NCBI GenBank assembly: GCA_001557505.1
Contig: LSAX01000002.1
Location: 682,001 to 746,000, forward strand
Length of the DNA: 64,000 nucleotides
DNA from: Reticulascus tulasneorum
Lineage: Eukaryota; Ascomycota; Sordariomycetes; Glomerellales; Reticulascaceae
Direction of reading: 5' to 3'
Position numbers and translations under genes: made by a program. Shown here in pieces: positions 23,265 through 35,081 of this stretch; within the stretch, counting starts at the first letter, position 1, and the number at the start of each line of letters is the position of its first letter. Below the pieces are notes generated by a model. The model had not been told where the DNA came from. It saw nothing but the letters and a program-made list of their open reading frames with translations, and made no database searches.

Positions 23265-24704
23265 ATGGCGTACAATCCTCGAATGAGTATCCTACCCAAT
23301 ACACAACAACAGTCGCGGACTCGCAAGAAAGAAGATGATGCGGACGCGTTCATGCGCCTCCCCGACAAGGAAATTGTTGGCTGCATCACAGACATCGGCA
23401 TCCCCTTCAACGTCGCAGACCTTCAAAAGCCCAGCCCACTGCAGGTACAGATGATCTTCGAGTGGTTCGCTGAGCTTCTCCTCAACGCGACCCGCGACAC
23501 AGTAGAACCTGCCATGCGGGCCGCTGCCGAAGATGTCTGCGGCGAATACTCAGACGTGATACCGCCCGACACGCGCAACCTGATGGGCTTCTACGTGTCG
23601 CTCAGGAGGCTGCTGTTGGAGTGCGGGATTAATGATTTCAGTTTCAACGATTTGTATAAGCCGAGCTACGACCGATTGATCAAGATCTTCAGCTACCTGA
23701 TCAACTTTGTGCGGTTCCGCGAGAGCCAAACTGGCGTGATTGATGAGCATTTCAACAGATCGGAGACGACAAAGGCACGGATCGAGAGCTTGTATGGCGA
23801 GAATCAGGATATGGAAGGGCGTTTGGAGGATATGAAGCATAACCGGAAGGCGATGGAAGCGGAGGTGCGGGAGAAGTCGCTACGAAATGAGGAATTAAAG
23901 AAGAGGCTGCTCGAGCTACGGCGGAACCAAGAGAGGGTGGCTGCACGACTCGATGAGGCCAAAGTGAGGAAGGGCGAATTGGCCACTCGCCTCGAGGAAA
24001 AGACTGCGAATAAGCTGGCGTTGAAGCAGGACAGCGCGAAATTGCGACCATACATGCTACAAAGCCCCTCGTCACTGCAAGCCAGTTTGACCGAGTTGAG
24101 CAATACCCTCGCCCACGAAAAAGCGCACATTGATTCTTTGGACCGAAGATCGCGCGCCCTCCAAACATCAGCCGACTCTTTCACAGTAGTATCCACGGAC
24201 GTGGCATCTTGCATCAAAGTTCTAGATGAGATCTCTGCCGAGCTGGCAAAGGAGGACGAGGAGAACGCCAAGAACGCGAAGCAAAGAGATGCGTTATCGG
24301 AGCGTGGCAATAACGTACGCGAAGTAGAGCGGACCGAGTCGCTCCTGCAACGGCAGTTCCAGAAGTGGACAGAACGAACAGACAAGCTCCGCGAACACAG
24401 CCACTCCAAGGCCCAGGAAGCTAAGGAGAAGATGGAGGAGCTGAGAGCTGTGCACCGGAAGCTCACCGAAGAGCGAACGGATAAAGGCAAGGATATCGAG
24501 CGGCGACGAGTGAGGATCGAGCAGACTGAGAAGAAGGTTAGTTGATTCCTATTATCTCAGCGTATGTTTCGGTTTACTGACTTTTGGCAGATGCTGGATT
24601 TGAAGGAGAATATCGAAAACGAGGTCCACAGCGCGTATGACGAGTACCTGAAAATGGAGTCTCATATCAAGCTGTACATTACGGAGATAGAGCAGGCTAT
24701 TTGA
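23265..24704 (+). CDS. nuf2: Kinetochore protein Nuf2 (Ndc80 complex)
   Basis: Exons 23265-24536 and 24591-24704 are joined across a 54-nt intron (GTTAGT donor, TTGGCAG acceptor), giving 461 aa. The N-terminal ~160 residues are the Nuf2 calponin-homology-like head: [27 protein letters not shown], a [21 protein letters not shown] segment, and [19 protein letters not shown]. The remainder is a long charged coiled coil (about 165-455) that pairs with Ndc80. The complex links microtubules to the outer kinetochore. The short second exon encodes the C-terminal coiled-coil end ([22 protein letters not shown]). Its length is that expected for a fungal Nuf2. It runs convergently with the 223-residue gene at 24894-25565. 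Confidence 0.96.
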
Positions 24705-24893
24705 GCGGACTGGCTGGGCGCGGGTGTTTGGAACTGTATGATGAGGACATGAGATGAAGGATACCACGGATTTGGCGTTATTCGGAAGGGGCTTGGTTGT
24801 TTCTGGACCGATGTAGAGGTTTTGGAGCAATGGCTATACCATGAGTGCGCAGATGCCATCCTTCAGTTTCGTGTGTGTTTGCTGCCCTGATGC

Positions 24894-25565
24894 TCATGCT
24901 GCATCCCACTGTCCGGTCTGGAATGTGAACCACCGGCCGAGTACCCTTCTCAGTTCCACGGTTCTCCCCGTCCAGCCTCCGTCGTCTCTCCTGGAACTCC
25001 CACTGAGCACAGGAACGTAATCTTGAAGCAAGACCTTGAACCCTTCAGACCCAGCACTGCGCCTCGGCTCAACAATCACAGCCTTGAAGCCTATGCGCTT
25101 CGCATTCTCGACTAGCACGGCAGCAGTGTTCATGAGCCCCTGAGCGCTCCACTCAGGAGTATGGCGATGCAGATCCAGGAATCCATAGCAAAGGAGAAGG
25201 GGGGGGTTCCGCGCTGAGGCCGTTGGCAAGTTTGGTGGAGCGGGCGTACTAGAGTCCGACGAGGAAATAACGGGTAGAAATGATCTCAGGTGCGTGACCG
25301 TCGGTATGAAGAGTACTCGAAGATGTCGCGCGACCGCTGCTTGAGCAAGTGGAGATCTAAGTAGGCGTGATGGGTTATCAACAGGTGCTAGGGAATCCTG
25401 TTCCGGGTCAGGAAGCGGCGCCACGTGGGCTTGGATAAGAGAAGCCACGAACTCGGCCCTTGAAGAGCAAATGAGGAGAGTTGTTGGGTAGAGCTGATAT
25501 GTGACGACGTAGTGGAGAAGCTCTTCTGGAGATGCTGGTGAGAGAACTATCGATGATGATGCCAT
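24894..25565 (-). CDS. Conserved fungal protein of unknown function, 223 aa
   Basis: A single exon starts at the first ATG (MASSSIVLSPASPEELLHYVV). The N-terminal half has a PTTLLICSSRAEFVASLI strand-helix unit, followed by an Ala/Leu-rich helix and a VLFIPTVTHLRSFLP strand-helix. A LLLCYGFLDLHRHTPEWSAQG motif and an AVLVENAKRIGFKAVIVEP segment come next, then a basic Trp-containing tail. The alternating beta-alpha pattern suggests a small alpha/beta fold. There is no Walker A motif, signal or membrane segment. I have a recollection of the LLICSSRxxF and SAQGL elements in fungal hypothetical proteins but cannot attach a function. It shares a 363-bp divergent promoter region with AP-3 beta and converges on Nuf2, with about 190 bp between the stop codons. 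Confidence 0.7.
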   Translation of the reverse strand: MASSSIVLSPASPEELLHYVVTYQLYPTTLLICSSRAEFVASLIQAHVAPLPDPEQDSLAPVDNPSRLLRSPLAQAAVARHLRVLFIPTVTHLRSFLPVISSSDSSTPAPPNLPTASARNPPLLLCYGFLDLHRHTPEWSAQGLMNTAAVLVENAKRIGFKAVIVEPRRSAGSEGFKVLLQDYVPVLSGSSRRDDGGWTGRTVELRRVLGRWFTFQTGQWDAA

Positions 25566-25928
25566 CTGAGGCGCAACGAAGATCCAAGCCAACTAATTTG
25601 CAAGGGGCTAAAATCTTATCTCACCGCAAGGTAGCGAGAAGTTCAAGAAACTCGACATCCAATGTTTTATAGGAGTTAACAATCTCATCATGTTAGATTT
25701 CAAGTGTGAACCTGCAGGAGCTCATGACATGCAATTCGTCCGCCCAGTGAATATACCCCGCGGTCCGGCCCTTTCCACCAGCAGCCTCGCTTATTTTAGC
25801 CCCTCCGTCCACTTTAGTCCCCAGCCAGCGCAGAGAGGCACGAGACGTCATTTTCTTTCCACGAACAACATCTATCTGGAGCCCTCAGGCTTCAAACGAA
25901 GCTTGGAGCTCGATCCTGGACAGTCAAA
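25566..25928. promoter_or_regulatory. Divergent intergenic region between the 223-aa gene and AP-3 beta
   Basis: 363 bases separate the two start codons, so it must hold both promoters. No clear TATA box is visible; the AP-3 beta side is C- and T-rich, a usual leader composition in filamentous fungi. Confidence 0.5.
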
Positions 25929-28347
25929 ATGGAGTCCATCTCAAGGATATCCAGTCTACTGGAGAGCGGCAAGTTGAAGTTTCGCTCAAATGCGGCGGTG
26001 GCTGTGGCTAACATTACCTGACCAGCTCGAGAGCTCACCCTAGATGCGGCCCAAGCAACAAGGAGCTCGCGAAGCTCGACTCGACCACTCGATCGATCGC
26101 AGATTAAGAAGCTCCTAGACAGTCGAAATGATCGGGAAGTGCTGGATGGACTGCGGCGGGTGATCTCTGTATGCGCTGCTATTCCCCCGGTCGGGAATTG
26201 CACTGATCTTCTCGACCTAGATGATGTATCGCAGCCAAAAGACCCTCCCTTTCTTCTCCTCGGTAGTGAAGAACGTTGCGTCTCCGAACATCGAAATCAA
26301 GAAACTCGTCTACATATACCTCATCCACCATGCCGAGCAGGAACCGGACCTAGCGCTTCTCTCCATCAACACAATCCAAAAGTCCCTGTCCGACACGAAC
26401 CCTCAAGTCCGCGCCCTGGCCCTGAGGACCATGTCCGGAATTCGAGTCCCAGTCATAAGCCAGATTGTATCACTGGCAATCAAGAAAGGCGTGGCGGACA
26501 TGAGTCCATACGTTCGACGAGCTGCCGCACTCGCGATTCCGAAGTGTTATAGACTCGACCCTAGCCAGCTGCCCCAGCTGATTGACTATTTAACCATACT
26601 TATTAGCGATAAGCAGTACTATGTGGCTGGATCTGCAGTCACGGCATTTATGGAGGTGTGCCCAGAGAGGATAGATCTAATACATAAGAATTATCGGGGT
26701 TTAGTGAAGAAGATTGTCGACATGGATGAGTGGAGCCAGCTTGCGACTTTGAAGATGCTCACCTACTATGCAAGGAAATCGTTCCCACGGAAAACGAAGA
26801 GTGTAAAGAGCCAAGAGAAAGCCGCGGACTTGGGCGACTTTTACGGCGATGGGAATGCGGAGGGAGCCGAGAAAGAGCGACAAGTTGCATCGTTAGATTC
26901 CGACCTGGCTCTGTTCCTCGACGGCATTAAACCTCTCCTTCAAAGCCGAAATTCTGGAGTGGTGATAGCCGTCACAGGCTGCTACGCCAACCTCGGGACT
27001 GCGGAATATGTCAAGTCCTCTATTGGGCCTCTGATTGCTCTTCTTCGCGGGCCCCAAGACATCCAACAACTGGCGCTCTACAATATCGTGTCGGTATGTC
27101 TTACGCAGCCAAAGGACTTTGTCAAGTATGCCAGCCACTTTCTCGTCCGAGCAACAGACCCCGCGCCAGTGTGGGAGCTGAAGTTGGAGGTCTTGACTTT
27201 GATCTTTCCGCACGCTCCAGCGCATGTCAAGAGTCTCGTTCTTAATGAGCTGGAGCACTTCTCCGGATCTTCAAATAAAGCTCTGGTCAGAGAAGCGGTA
27301 CGAGCCATCGGAAGATGCGCGCAGGCAGACACATCCACCGCTTCGAGGTGTATGCGGTTACTATTGGCACAGATCACAAGTCTGGACGGAATCCTGGCTG
27401 CCGAGTCGCTGACGGTAATTCGGCATCTGATCCAACAGGACCCTCAAGCACACGTTGGAACTGTAGTTCGCCTGGCCAGGAATCTTGATTCGGCTTCCGA
27501 TCCACAGGCGAGGGCAACCATCGTCTGGCTGGTGGGCGAGTTCGCGGGCCTAAACGGCGAAGACAATATCGCTGCTGATGTCTTGCGTATTCTCCTAAAA
27601 GAATTTGCCAATGAGTCAGAAGCGGCGAAGCGGCAAATCCTACTGCTCGCGGCCAAAGTCTACCTGCACCACCTTAACCGCCAGAGTAAGGAAAGGGGGG
27701 AAGAAGACGCTGTAGTGAGTACGGATGACCATCCAGTCGCTAAACTATGGGACTACGTCCTCCTACTCGTCCGGTACGATACCTCTTACGACCTTCGAGA
27801 TCGCGCAAGAATGTATCGAGCTCTTCTTTCTGTACCACAGCTAGCAACACTCATGCTCCTCGCACCAAAGCCTGCCCCACAGGCACCTAGTCCATCCGAG
27901 ACAAGGAAAGGCTTCATGCTCGGCTCTGCAACGCTTGTTCTCGGCGGTGGAGGCGGTATTCATGGTCTACGTGGCTACGATCCCTTACCTGACTGGGTAG
28001 AAGAAGGCCAAGAGCCTGACCCAAGGTTACGGGAGCCGGAGACTCCAGCATCGGTCTACGGGGAGGAAAAGGTGATCCCGGCAAGCCAGCGTCTCGATAC
28101 TGCTGCGAAAACGGTGCCAGCTAAGTCAAACGGGTTTGGTGAGGCCGTGGGCGGTAAAACACTCGACGATTGGCTGGCGGAGGAGGAGGCTGGCGACGAA
28201 GAGGAGAGTGAGAGTGAGGAGGGGGAAACAGATGAGGAAGAAGACGAGGAGGAGGATGAGGATGATGATGACGACGACGAAGATGGCGAAGAGGACGAGG
28301 AAGAAGAGGAGGAGGAAGGTGCCGGTGCACATGATAAGACTTCATAA
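25929..28347 (+). CDS. apl6: AP-3 adaptor complex subunit beta
   Basis: Exons 25929-25968, 26026-26168 and 26221-28347 give 769 aa. Intron 1 (25969-26025, 57 nt) starts with GCAAGT, a GC-AG intron. It ends GCTAACATTACCTGACCAG and is the only join that preserves the N-terminal motif RELTLDAAQATR. Intron 2 (26169-26220) is GT-AG. The protein is the alpha-solenoid trunk of a beta adaptin. Signature segments are SMMYRSQKTLPFFSSVVKN, EIKKLVYIYLIHHAEQEPDLALLSIN, VRALALRTMSGIRVP and DMSPYVRRAAALAIPKCYRLD. Residues near 700-765 form a very acidic Glu/Asp tail resembling the AP-3 beta hinge; the animal-type ear domain is missing, as in fungal orthologues generally. AP-3 carries cargo from endosome or Golgi to the vacuole. 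Confidence 0.95.
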
Positions 28348-28602
28348 AAACATGATAGACGCATAGCTGCCCACAGGCAGCGCCCTTGCCGGCAATTAGG
28401 TAGGAGTATGGCATGTGTCGCTTTAATTCACACTCTCTATATGCGGAGGCGCAATAAGCCTCCTGGAATCGTCCCTATACAAAGAAGACAAAATGTAATC
28501 CAGCCTTAAAACAAAGAGCTGGCGTCTACTCTAAAGAATCCAAACGCCCCAGCCCATGGTTTTGAGCCATTGAATTTTCATAATACAACCCGAATGTACA
28601 GT

Positions 28603-29746
28603 CTAAGTAGACTCGTTCGCTGACACCGACTCGACCTTCACCCCTTCCGACGTTGTTGGCACGCTCTTCTCCTCGTCTATCGCGGCTGGCTTCCCGGCCA
28701 TCTGCGGGAAGTAGAGACCCGGATGGAAGATGGTAAGGAGCGAGACGGAGACGAGAACGAGCGTGCTGTCGAGGATCATGAAGGAGATCTCGTCCTGCAT
28801 GATGTGGTTGCCCCATCCGCCAGCCATTTCCGCGACACTGCGCCTGGTTAGTTGCCGATTTTCGGAATTAGGACGGGAGGGAGAGCTTACCGATAAACAC
28901 ATCGGATCAAGATGGCAGTATACGACGCAGCGACAGCGTACCCGAACAAGCGGAATTTCCTCGACTTCCACAAGGCCAGCGAATTCGGCCCAGCCTGCCC
29001 GCTGCGCACCCACTTCGAGACCCGGATCCAGTAGTCCAACCCGACGATGCCGAAACCGAACAGCACGACGACTTGCAGGGCAACGCCAGCAATGATGGCG
29101 CGGTTACCGGCGTTGATCAGAGTCCTGTTGGTGCGGCCGGCGGCGGCCGCAATGCCGCCGCCGATGGCCTGGACGACCAGGCACGAGGCGTCGGCGGGGA
29201 GGAAGATGAGGGGGTAGAGGCGGGGCTTGATGCGGCTGATGGACGGGTTGAGGTTGAGAGTGACGTGCTTCAGGGTCAGGTAGATGCCGGCGCATATGAG
29301 GGTTGGCGCGAGGATGATGCAGCAGATTTGCATCTGGAAAGCATTCTTGTCCCAGGGGTTAGAGTGCATGAGGGTGCGACCGATGTAGCCTGCGCGCATT
29401 GTTAGTCGGGATTCTCGGCGCCATCTCCTATGCCTCGCTTCTCGTCCCCTTGACAAGGCGTCTCCGGAATGGAGCTGAATCCACCGGGGCAGTGGGGACG
29501 CCGGACGGCGGAGTTCCACGTACCGACAGTCTCGAGAAGACACCCACCTCCCACAGCAACCATAAATGTCCATGTCCTCTTCCACGTCCCAAGGCTCACG
29601 GCGCCAATGGTGCAGAGTCCGAACGCGACGGCGAAGAAGATGTTGGCGCCGAAGTTGGGATAGTATGACAGCACAGTCGACTCGACAGGGCAGAGGTCCG
29701 ATATCTCGGTACACTCGCGGAACGTCAAGCGCGTATGGTTCGCCAT
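28603..29746 (-). CDS. RTA1-like seven-helix membrane protein
   Basis: Exons 29524-29746, 28891-29389 and 28603-28837 are joined across introns of 134 nt (GTACGT...GCGCAG) and 53 nt (GTAAGC, CTAACC branch, GCGCAG), giving 318 aa. The RTA1 family signature is plain. It includes YYPNFGANIFFAVAFG (helix 1), GYIGR, then MQICCIILAPTLICAGIYLTL, then the DASCLVVQAIGGGIAAAAG motif and RCVYRVAEMAGGWGNHIMQDE. Seven hydrophobic segments are visible. Characterised relatives are yeast Rta1 and Rsb1, linked to sterol-drug resistance and sphingoid-base export or regulation. No such role can be assigned from sequence alone. It is convergent with AP-3 beta. Confidence 0.93.
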
Positions 29747-31859
29747 GGCTAGCTATGTCTTGTGCGGCTTAGATCCCGCCCGCGTTCGATTTCTCCGTAC
29801 TCCCTCCTCTCAGAGATATCTGATAAACCAGTTGGTTAATGCGAATCGGGGCGAGGGTTTCCCTTGGCTGGAATCGAATTTCAAAGTTGGGGGCCTATCG
29901 GGAGGGCGATTTACATGAACAGCACAGAGCAAGGGTTCCCCGATGAAGAAGAGGATGCGAAGCGATCCGAACGAACGGAAAGAAACGAAGACGAGACAGC
30001 GAGGAAAGAGGATGAAAACACAGAATCCAAAAAAAAAAAGTGAGAGTGAGTGACGGCCACAACCTTCTAGTACGGCGGCTGTGGGGCTCCCGAAACAGCA
30101 CGGGTCTAGAGAGGTACTAGAAGCAGTAGACAGACGTCCCCCCCAAAAACCCGACACCCCGAACGAGTGCTAACTTAGGCTACTAACAGGCTAGGGAAAG
30201 ATGGGACGGGGACAGAGGTGTGAGGTCCCAAGAAATTGGAGCGGAGAATGGGCGGCAGATACTTCTGCTTCGGGAAAGCAATGCGTGCTTGCAGCCATTT
30301 ACCATTGTTTCCCGCTCGGAGAGAGATCCATGGCGATTGAGTCCCCGTGCTCTTGGATATAACTGTATCTGGCTTCCCTTATTCTGTCTTCTCAGTATCC
30401 AGTTATGGCTCCGAACTGAGGCCATCGCCCCCCGTGGGCGCCGCTTGGTTCGCTTGAGGGGGATTTGTACACATACGCGGACACACACACACGCGTTGGG
30501 TTTTTGCGATGAAGTTGGAGATTCTGCACAGTCGGGGCACGAAAAGGTGGCTATGCTGCGGTGGTCAGACTACGAGACCCGAATGATACGAGCCAAGCGA
30601 GGTCTCGCCACCCCACGCACCCGAGCCCCCTCCCGAGATTGGACTCTTGAGTACGAGGATTGGGTGAGACGCACCCGAGATGCAGGGCCCACGATCGCGT
30701 CTTTCGGCTCGGTTACAGGTAGACCCCGTCTAGAACAATCAAAAATGTCGCGAAAATGGTGCAAACACGGCGCAACCCAGGTTCTCGGGGTGATCAATCT
30801 ACCCGCCTGCCAAGGGTCTAAACCACGTTTCCGGCTTCCGAAGCAAAACTACAGGGCCGCTAAGATCCAACATGCTTCCTTCGTACCCAGCAATCATAGG
30901 GCTAATGAAGCCCGTGTGGGTTAGGACAGAGAGGCGAAATGATATTGCCTATTGCCCAGGCAAGATATCGACCCTGTAGCCGAGATATTTGCTAGTGTAT
31001 GTTGTTGAAGGGCGAAAATTGTCGTTTCTTGACTTCTCGACAAGTGGATTTCAAAGCAGTATCTTGCGTGAGAGATGGTGTCGACAAGGAACCTAAACAT
31101 GGGATTTAATCCGAAGAAGCAAATATGTCTCCCAGATAAGTGGTCGAACGCATGTTGGCCTCTTCCCTAGTCATCATCAGCTTGCAGGCCAAACCCAGGC
31201 AAATAACCCAGGCAATCATCCAAAGTACAAAAAGACGTCTTCGAGCTCCATTGAATATGGTACTCTCTGACAGGCAAAAGTCCCTCCTCCTTGGCCAATC
31301 GGCACACTACCAATGACAGCTGGTCCCTCATGCTGAAGAATGATGACTGGGATTTAGGAGTAGAATTTCTCCGCGAATAGGCCCAATTATGTAAGGGGAG
31401 ACACCGGTAGGGCGTGAGTATGTTACCGGTATCCTGTAACTACCTAGATACGGCTTTGTCCTTTGTCGCGACGCTGGCAGACGACGAAACCACGGACGGC
31501 GAAGGAGCAGCATGCAGTTTATTTCACCATCTCTCCGGAAGACCTTTGACCTACCGAGAATGGTGAACATCGGCCTGAATGCCTCTCAAGTTCCCAAGAC
31601 GACTTGCGCAGATATCATGTCTTTGTACTCCCACCAGTCCCCAAAACAAGTGAACATATCTCGACACAATATCAATAATCCCTTGTCCAGCTCTATTGTT
31701 CAGCTCCATCCCTCCATCCCATTGTTCACCACCTCACCTGCCCGCCACCATAAAACCAACCGCTAGTCCACACAACACAATGCCTTCCTCCCGTCTCCTC
31801 AAACCCTCAACGCATCTTCCTACCCTCCGCATCTTCAAGCCAGATCAATCGCATTCGAA
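29747..31859. other. Intergenic, no supportable gene
   Basis: About 2.1 kb. A 234-codon plus frame at 30220-30924 crosses a CA repeat near 30481-30490, has no recognisable domain and is probably chance. The sequence just upstream of 29746 is the RTA1-like gene's promoter; a poly-A run lies near 30031. Confidence 0.5.
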
Positions 31860-32087
31860 ATGTGTCATTCCCTCACCGATATCCTCCGCTGCAAGGTCTG
31901 CTTGGCAGTCATCTGGTCGGTATATCGAGGCTACGAGACATGCTCGACCGCAAAAGAGCAAGGTAAGCAGCACTGTGGCTGGACCCAGGGCCAGAAGGAG
32001 AAGAAGATCCACTTTACTTGTGAGTTGTGTCGACATTTCATGGCCGAGGACGAGGCTGAGGCGAAACAGAAGCAGAATCGCGGATAG
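31860..32087 (+). CDS. Possible small Cys-rich (zinc-binding?) protein, 75 aa
   Basis: A short complete frame begins MCHSLTDILRCKVC. It has paired cysteines spaced as CKVC, ETC, QHC and CELC, then a Glu/Lys-rich tail. Fungal genomes contain many small proteins starting MC with a similar run of Cys and His residues, thought to bind zinc, and this spacing resembles them. A pyrimidine-rich leader precedes it (CACAACACAATG nearby belongs to another frame). There is no signal peptide. Against it: it is short, has no intron, and another frame overlaps it on the same strand. Treat as a candidate. Confidence 0.45.
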   Translation: MCHSLTDILRCKVCLAVIWSVYRGYETCSTAKEQGKQHCGWTQGQKEKKIHFTCELCRHFMAEDEAEAKQKQNRG

Positions 32088-32282
32088 AAACCGGCAGGTA
32101 AGAAGTAGTTATTATGTTTGTGACTTGAAAGATGTGACTCTCGACCTCGGCCCTAAACAACCAAAGGCAATGTGGAGCAAAGGGGATGCCGCATGCATGC
32201 CCACCTCGTCACGTAGATTCTCATTCGGACAACGACAAATTTGTTAGTTCTCGTAGCAAGATCGATATCTATTTTAATATGT

Positions 32283-33542
32283 CTATGTTTCTCCACCCAA
32301 GTATCTATACACAACCGAAAAGTCTCTGCCCTTGCAAGTCTCGTCCTTCTCGGCGTTCTCGTAGACCTCCCTCGCCTTCTCCGCGAGTTCCAGCCTTGCC
32401 CCAGCCTCTTGCGCCGCGACTATGGCGAGCTTCAAGTCCTTCTTCATCAGAGAGATGCCGAACCCGCCCCCGTAGTCTCTGTTCGCCGGCGCTGTCTCCA
32501 CTACGCCCTTGACAGGATTGTTCACCTCCGAAGGCCAGCACTTCCCAGTGCTCACATTGATGACGCCGGCCAATACCTTCGGGTCGAGCCCCCACTTGAT
32601 TCCCAAGTTCATTGCCTCCGCAGTGGCGATGTTATTCACTGCGAGGAGGTAGTTGTTCGCCAACTTCGCAGAGAGGCCGGCGCCTTGGGCACCGCAGTGA
32701 AGAACGCGACGGCCCATGTGCATGAGGATGGGCTCGATGCGAGGCAATAGGGATGCTTCTGCGCCGAGCATGAAAGTGAGAGTTCCAGCCGCAGCACCTA
32801 CGACGCCGCCAGACATCGGGGCATCGACGAACGCTCCCTGTTTCGCTGAGGAGACAAGCTGGGCAACTTCTCGCGAGGAAGACGGGTCAATGGTGGAGCA
32901 ATCTATAAAGATGCGGTCCTTGCGAGGCAGATCCGGCGTGAGGATGGACGCATACACACCCTTGACGTGACTCGGTTCGGGAAGAACAGTAATGACAGTG
33001 TCCTAGTTGTGATGCTATTAGTACAGTGCAACGCCAACAGGAGCAGTGGTGAAATAGTATGCACAAAGGGCGAAACATCAGAGGATTGGCTTTATATAAT
33101 AATAATCACGGGAGAACCAGACGAGCTGATCCCAACTTAGATCATAGATAGAACAATAAATCATCATTGAAACTGGGAAGACGCAATTGCTGGATATGAC
33201 TTACAGCGTCTCTCGAGGCATCCGCAACGCTCTCGGCTACCGCAACCGATGCACCACCAGCCTGGGAGCTTTGCAGCTCAGCAGCCAGGTTCTTTGCGGC
33301 CTCCTTATTGATGTCGAAGATGCGGATCGAGTCACTCGGGGCGAGTTTCGATTGGAGGTTTTTGGCCATTTGGTATCCCTGGAACCCATTAGCATTCCAA
33401 CAACTTTCCAAGAGACGATGAAGGGACGGCATACCATCTGGCCCAGACCTATGAAGCCATAGCTATCCAGTCGTCGCCCCGTGGTAGAGAAGCCACGACG
33501 CTGGACAGCTAGCAAAGTACGTATTCTCGGTGAAGCTCGCAT
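32283..33542 (-). CDS. 3-hydroxyisobutyrate dehydrogenase, mitochondrial
   Basis: Exons 33435-33542, 33205-33378 and 32283-33002 give 333 aa. Intron 1 is 56 nt (GTATGC, GCTAATG branch, TTCCAG). Intron 2 is 202 nt (GTAAGT, TACTAATAG branch, ACTAG). A short Arg/Ser-rich presequence (RRGFSTTGRR) precedes the NAD-binding GFIGLGQMGYQMAKNL motif. The substrate-binding signature is DAPMSGGVVGA and the catalytic segment GLSAKLANNYLLAVNN carries the conserved Lys. The C-terminal helical domain includes GIKWGLDPKVLAGVIN and DYGGGFGISLMKKDL. The enzyme oxidises 3-hydroxyisobutyrate to methylmalonate semialdehyde in valine breakdown. A sister beta-hydroxyacid dehydrogenase is possible, but the motifs fit HIBADH best. 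The start is the first in-frame ATG. Confidence 0.94.
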
Positions 33543-35081
33543 CTTAGCTGTGATTGAACCTGCATTCAAAGACGACAGGCATCGTGAAGGAGGTGTCGTT
33601 GGAGGTATTCCCCAGCCCTTAAGACTTTGCGGGGGTACAGTTTTCCGGGAAGCCGGCCATTGCCGGTCTTACCCAGCAAGTGGCAGCAGGAACAGGCGCC
33701 CGAGAGCCATGCCGACACACTTGAGAGGCTGGGCAGTGAAAAGCTCGGTCAGTCTGGCTGCCGTAAATCAAAGTCAATCAAATGACAGTATAACGGTGTG
33801 CTTGTGCCATCTTCGAAGAAGCTCGATTTTCTTGGTGGCTTCGACCGATAAGGAGGAAATGATTTTGCACAGGAATGAGGAAGAGAAGAGCTTTTTTTTG
33901 TGGGATGTTGGCCCGCCCAAAATCGGCTAAACCACTCAGGAGTTCTGGCCTGAGGCCTGCATCGCTGGACAGAGAGCCGTTCCATGCTGACATACAAATG
34001 GTCAAAGGTGGCCGGGAAGTTCGACTTTGGTTTGTCTTCATGATACAGATTGCATTCCCAAGACATTCATTGGCATTGCTGGTCCATCCCCCTTGATAAT
34101 CAAGTAGATTAGTCTTGGAAATTCCATTAGGGTGTCACCTATGAATGCACCTGACTAGCTGTAGCCATGTATGCCTGCTAAACAAACCTACATTGTCCAC
34201 TGGGCTGTAAAGCTGGTCGAGGAAAAACACCACTCAAGCAGCAATGTCTGAGTGCTGCAAACAAGTTTCCTTGAACTTATCATAGCCGCTATTTGAAGGG
34301 TTCCATTTCACCCACCGAATATGAGTACACAGAAGACCTGACGTTTCGTCAATGGATATGCTAGCAAATTCGAGAGCAAGCGGCAATGCGAGGCCACATG
34401 TTCTGCATCGGTACAGCTCTATTCATGAGCACAAAATAATACTTCCCAAGCTTAACATGGCCATTTCTTCAGTCCGCTTCTCCGACCCCAAACAACCCAT
34501 TCACCTGCTCCCAGAACGCAATCCTGTTCCACAGTCCCAAAGAGTTGTTCTAATCCGAAGAAGCCAAAAACAAGCTTGAAATATCGTCACGGACAAGGAG
34601 GTGAAAATATATCACGTAAAGTAGTATTTGCAATTGAACAAGCACTTCAAGTATACGGCCAGTATCTCGTACGACTAGTTTACATGCATCTGTCAGCATT
34701 GGAAACAGTCCTGTTAGAATCAGTCAAAGACTGTTTTATATTCATTACAAAAGCCCTATCGATCCGAAATCATAGCTCGATAACCACATCTCTTGCAAAG
34801 GGGGGAATTGTGTACATGTAAATGTGACTCCCTTCCAATAAGGATTCCAGACTCGGATGGTGAAAGAAAGCCAGCCAGCCACGGCCGAGCTCGGGGGGTA
34901 TGTGTAAAAAGGGAAACGCAGCAGGGGTCTCTCTATCTCTCTCTCTCTCTCTCTTTCACTTCCCTTCTCCAGAAACTTGCATCCCCAGCAGGTTGCTAAC
35001 TCCCGGCACCTCAGTCACTACAGTTGAAAATACCAAAGAGCTGGTTGGCCAACTGTCGCTTACCCAATCGAGGCACACACT
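33543..35081. other. Intergenic, no gene seen
   Basis: About 1.5 kb, AT-leaning, with frames of at most about 105 codons that carry no motif. A CT microsatellite lies at 34928-34954. The last part is the 3' side of the Bqt4-like gene. Confidence 0.5.
34928..34954. repeat. CT dinucleotide microsatellite
   Basis: An almost pure TC/CT run of 27 bases with a single A interruption. Confidence 0.85.

Noticed and set aside
28056..28364. Ser-rich minus-strand frame of 102 codons
   Set aside because: It is the reverse of the Glu/Asp-rich C-terminal codons of AP-3 beta.
30220..30924. 234-codon plus-strand open frame
   Set aside because: It crosses a CA microsatellite, has no domain, no conserved-looking segment and no splice pattern; length alone is not enough.
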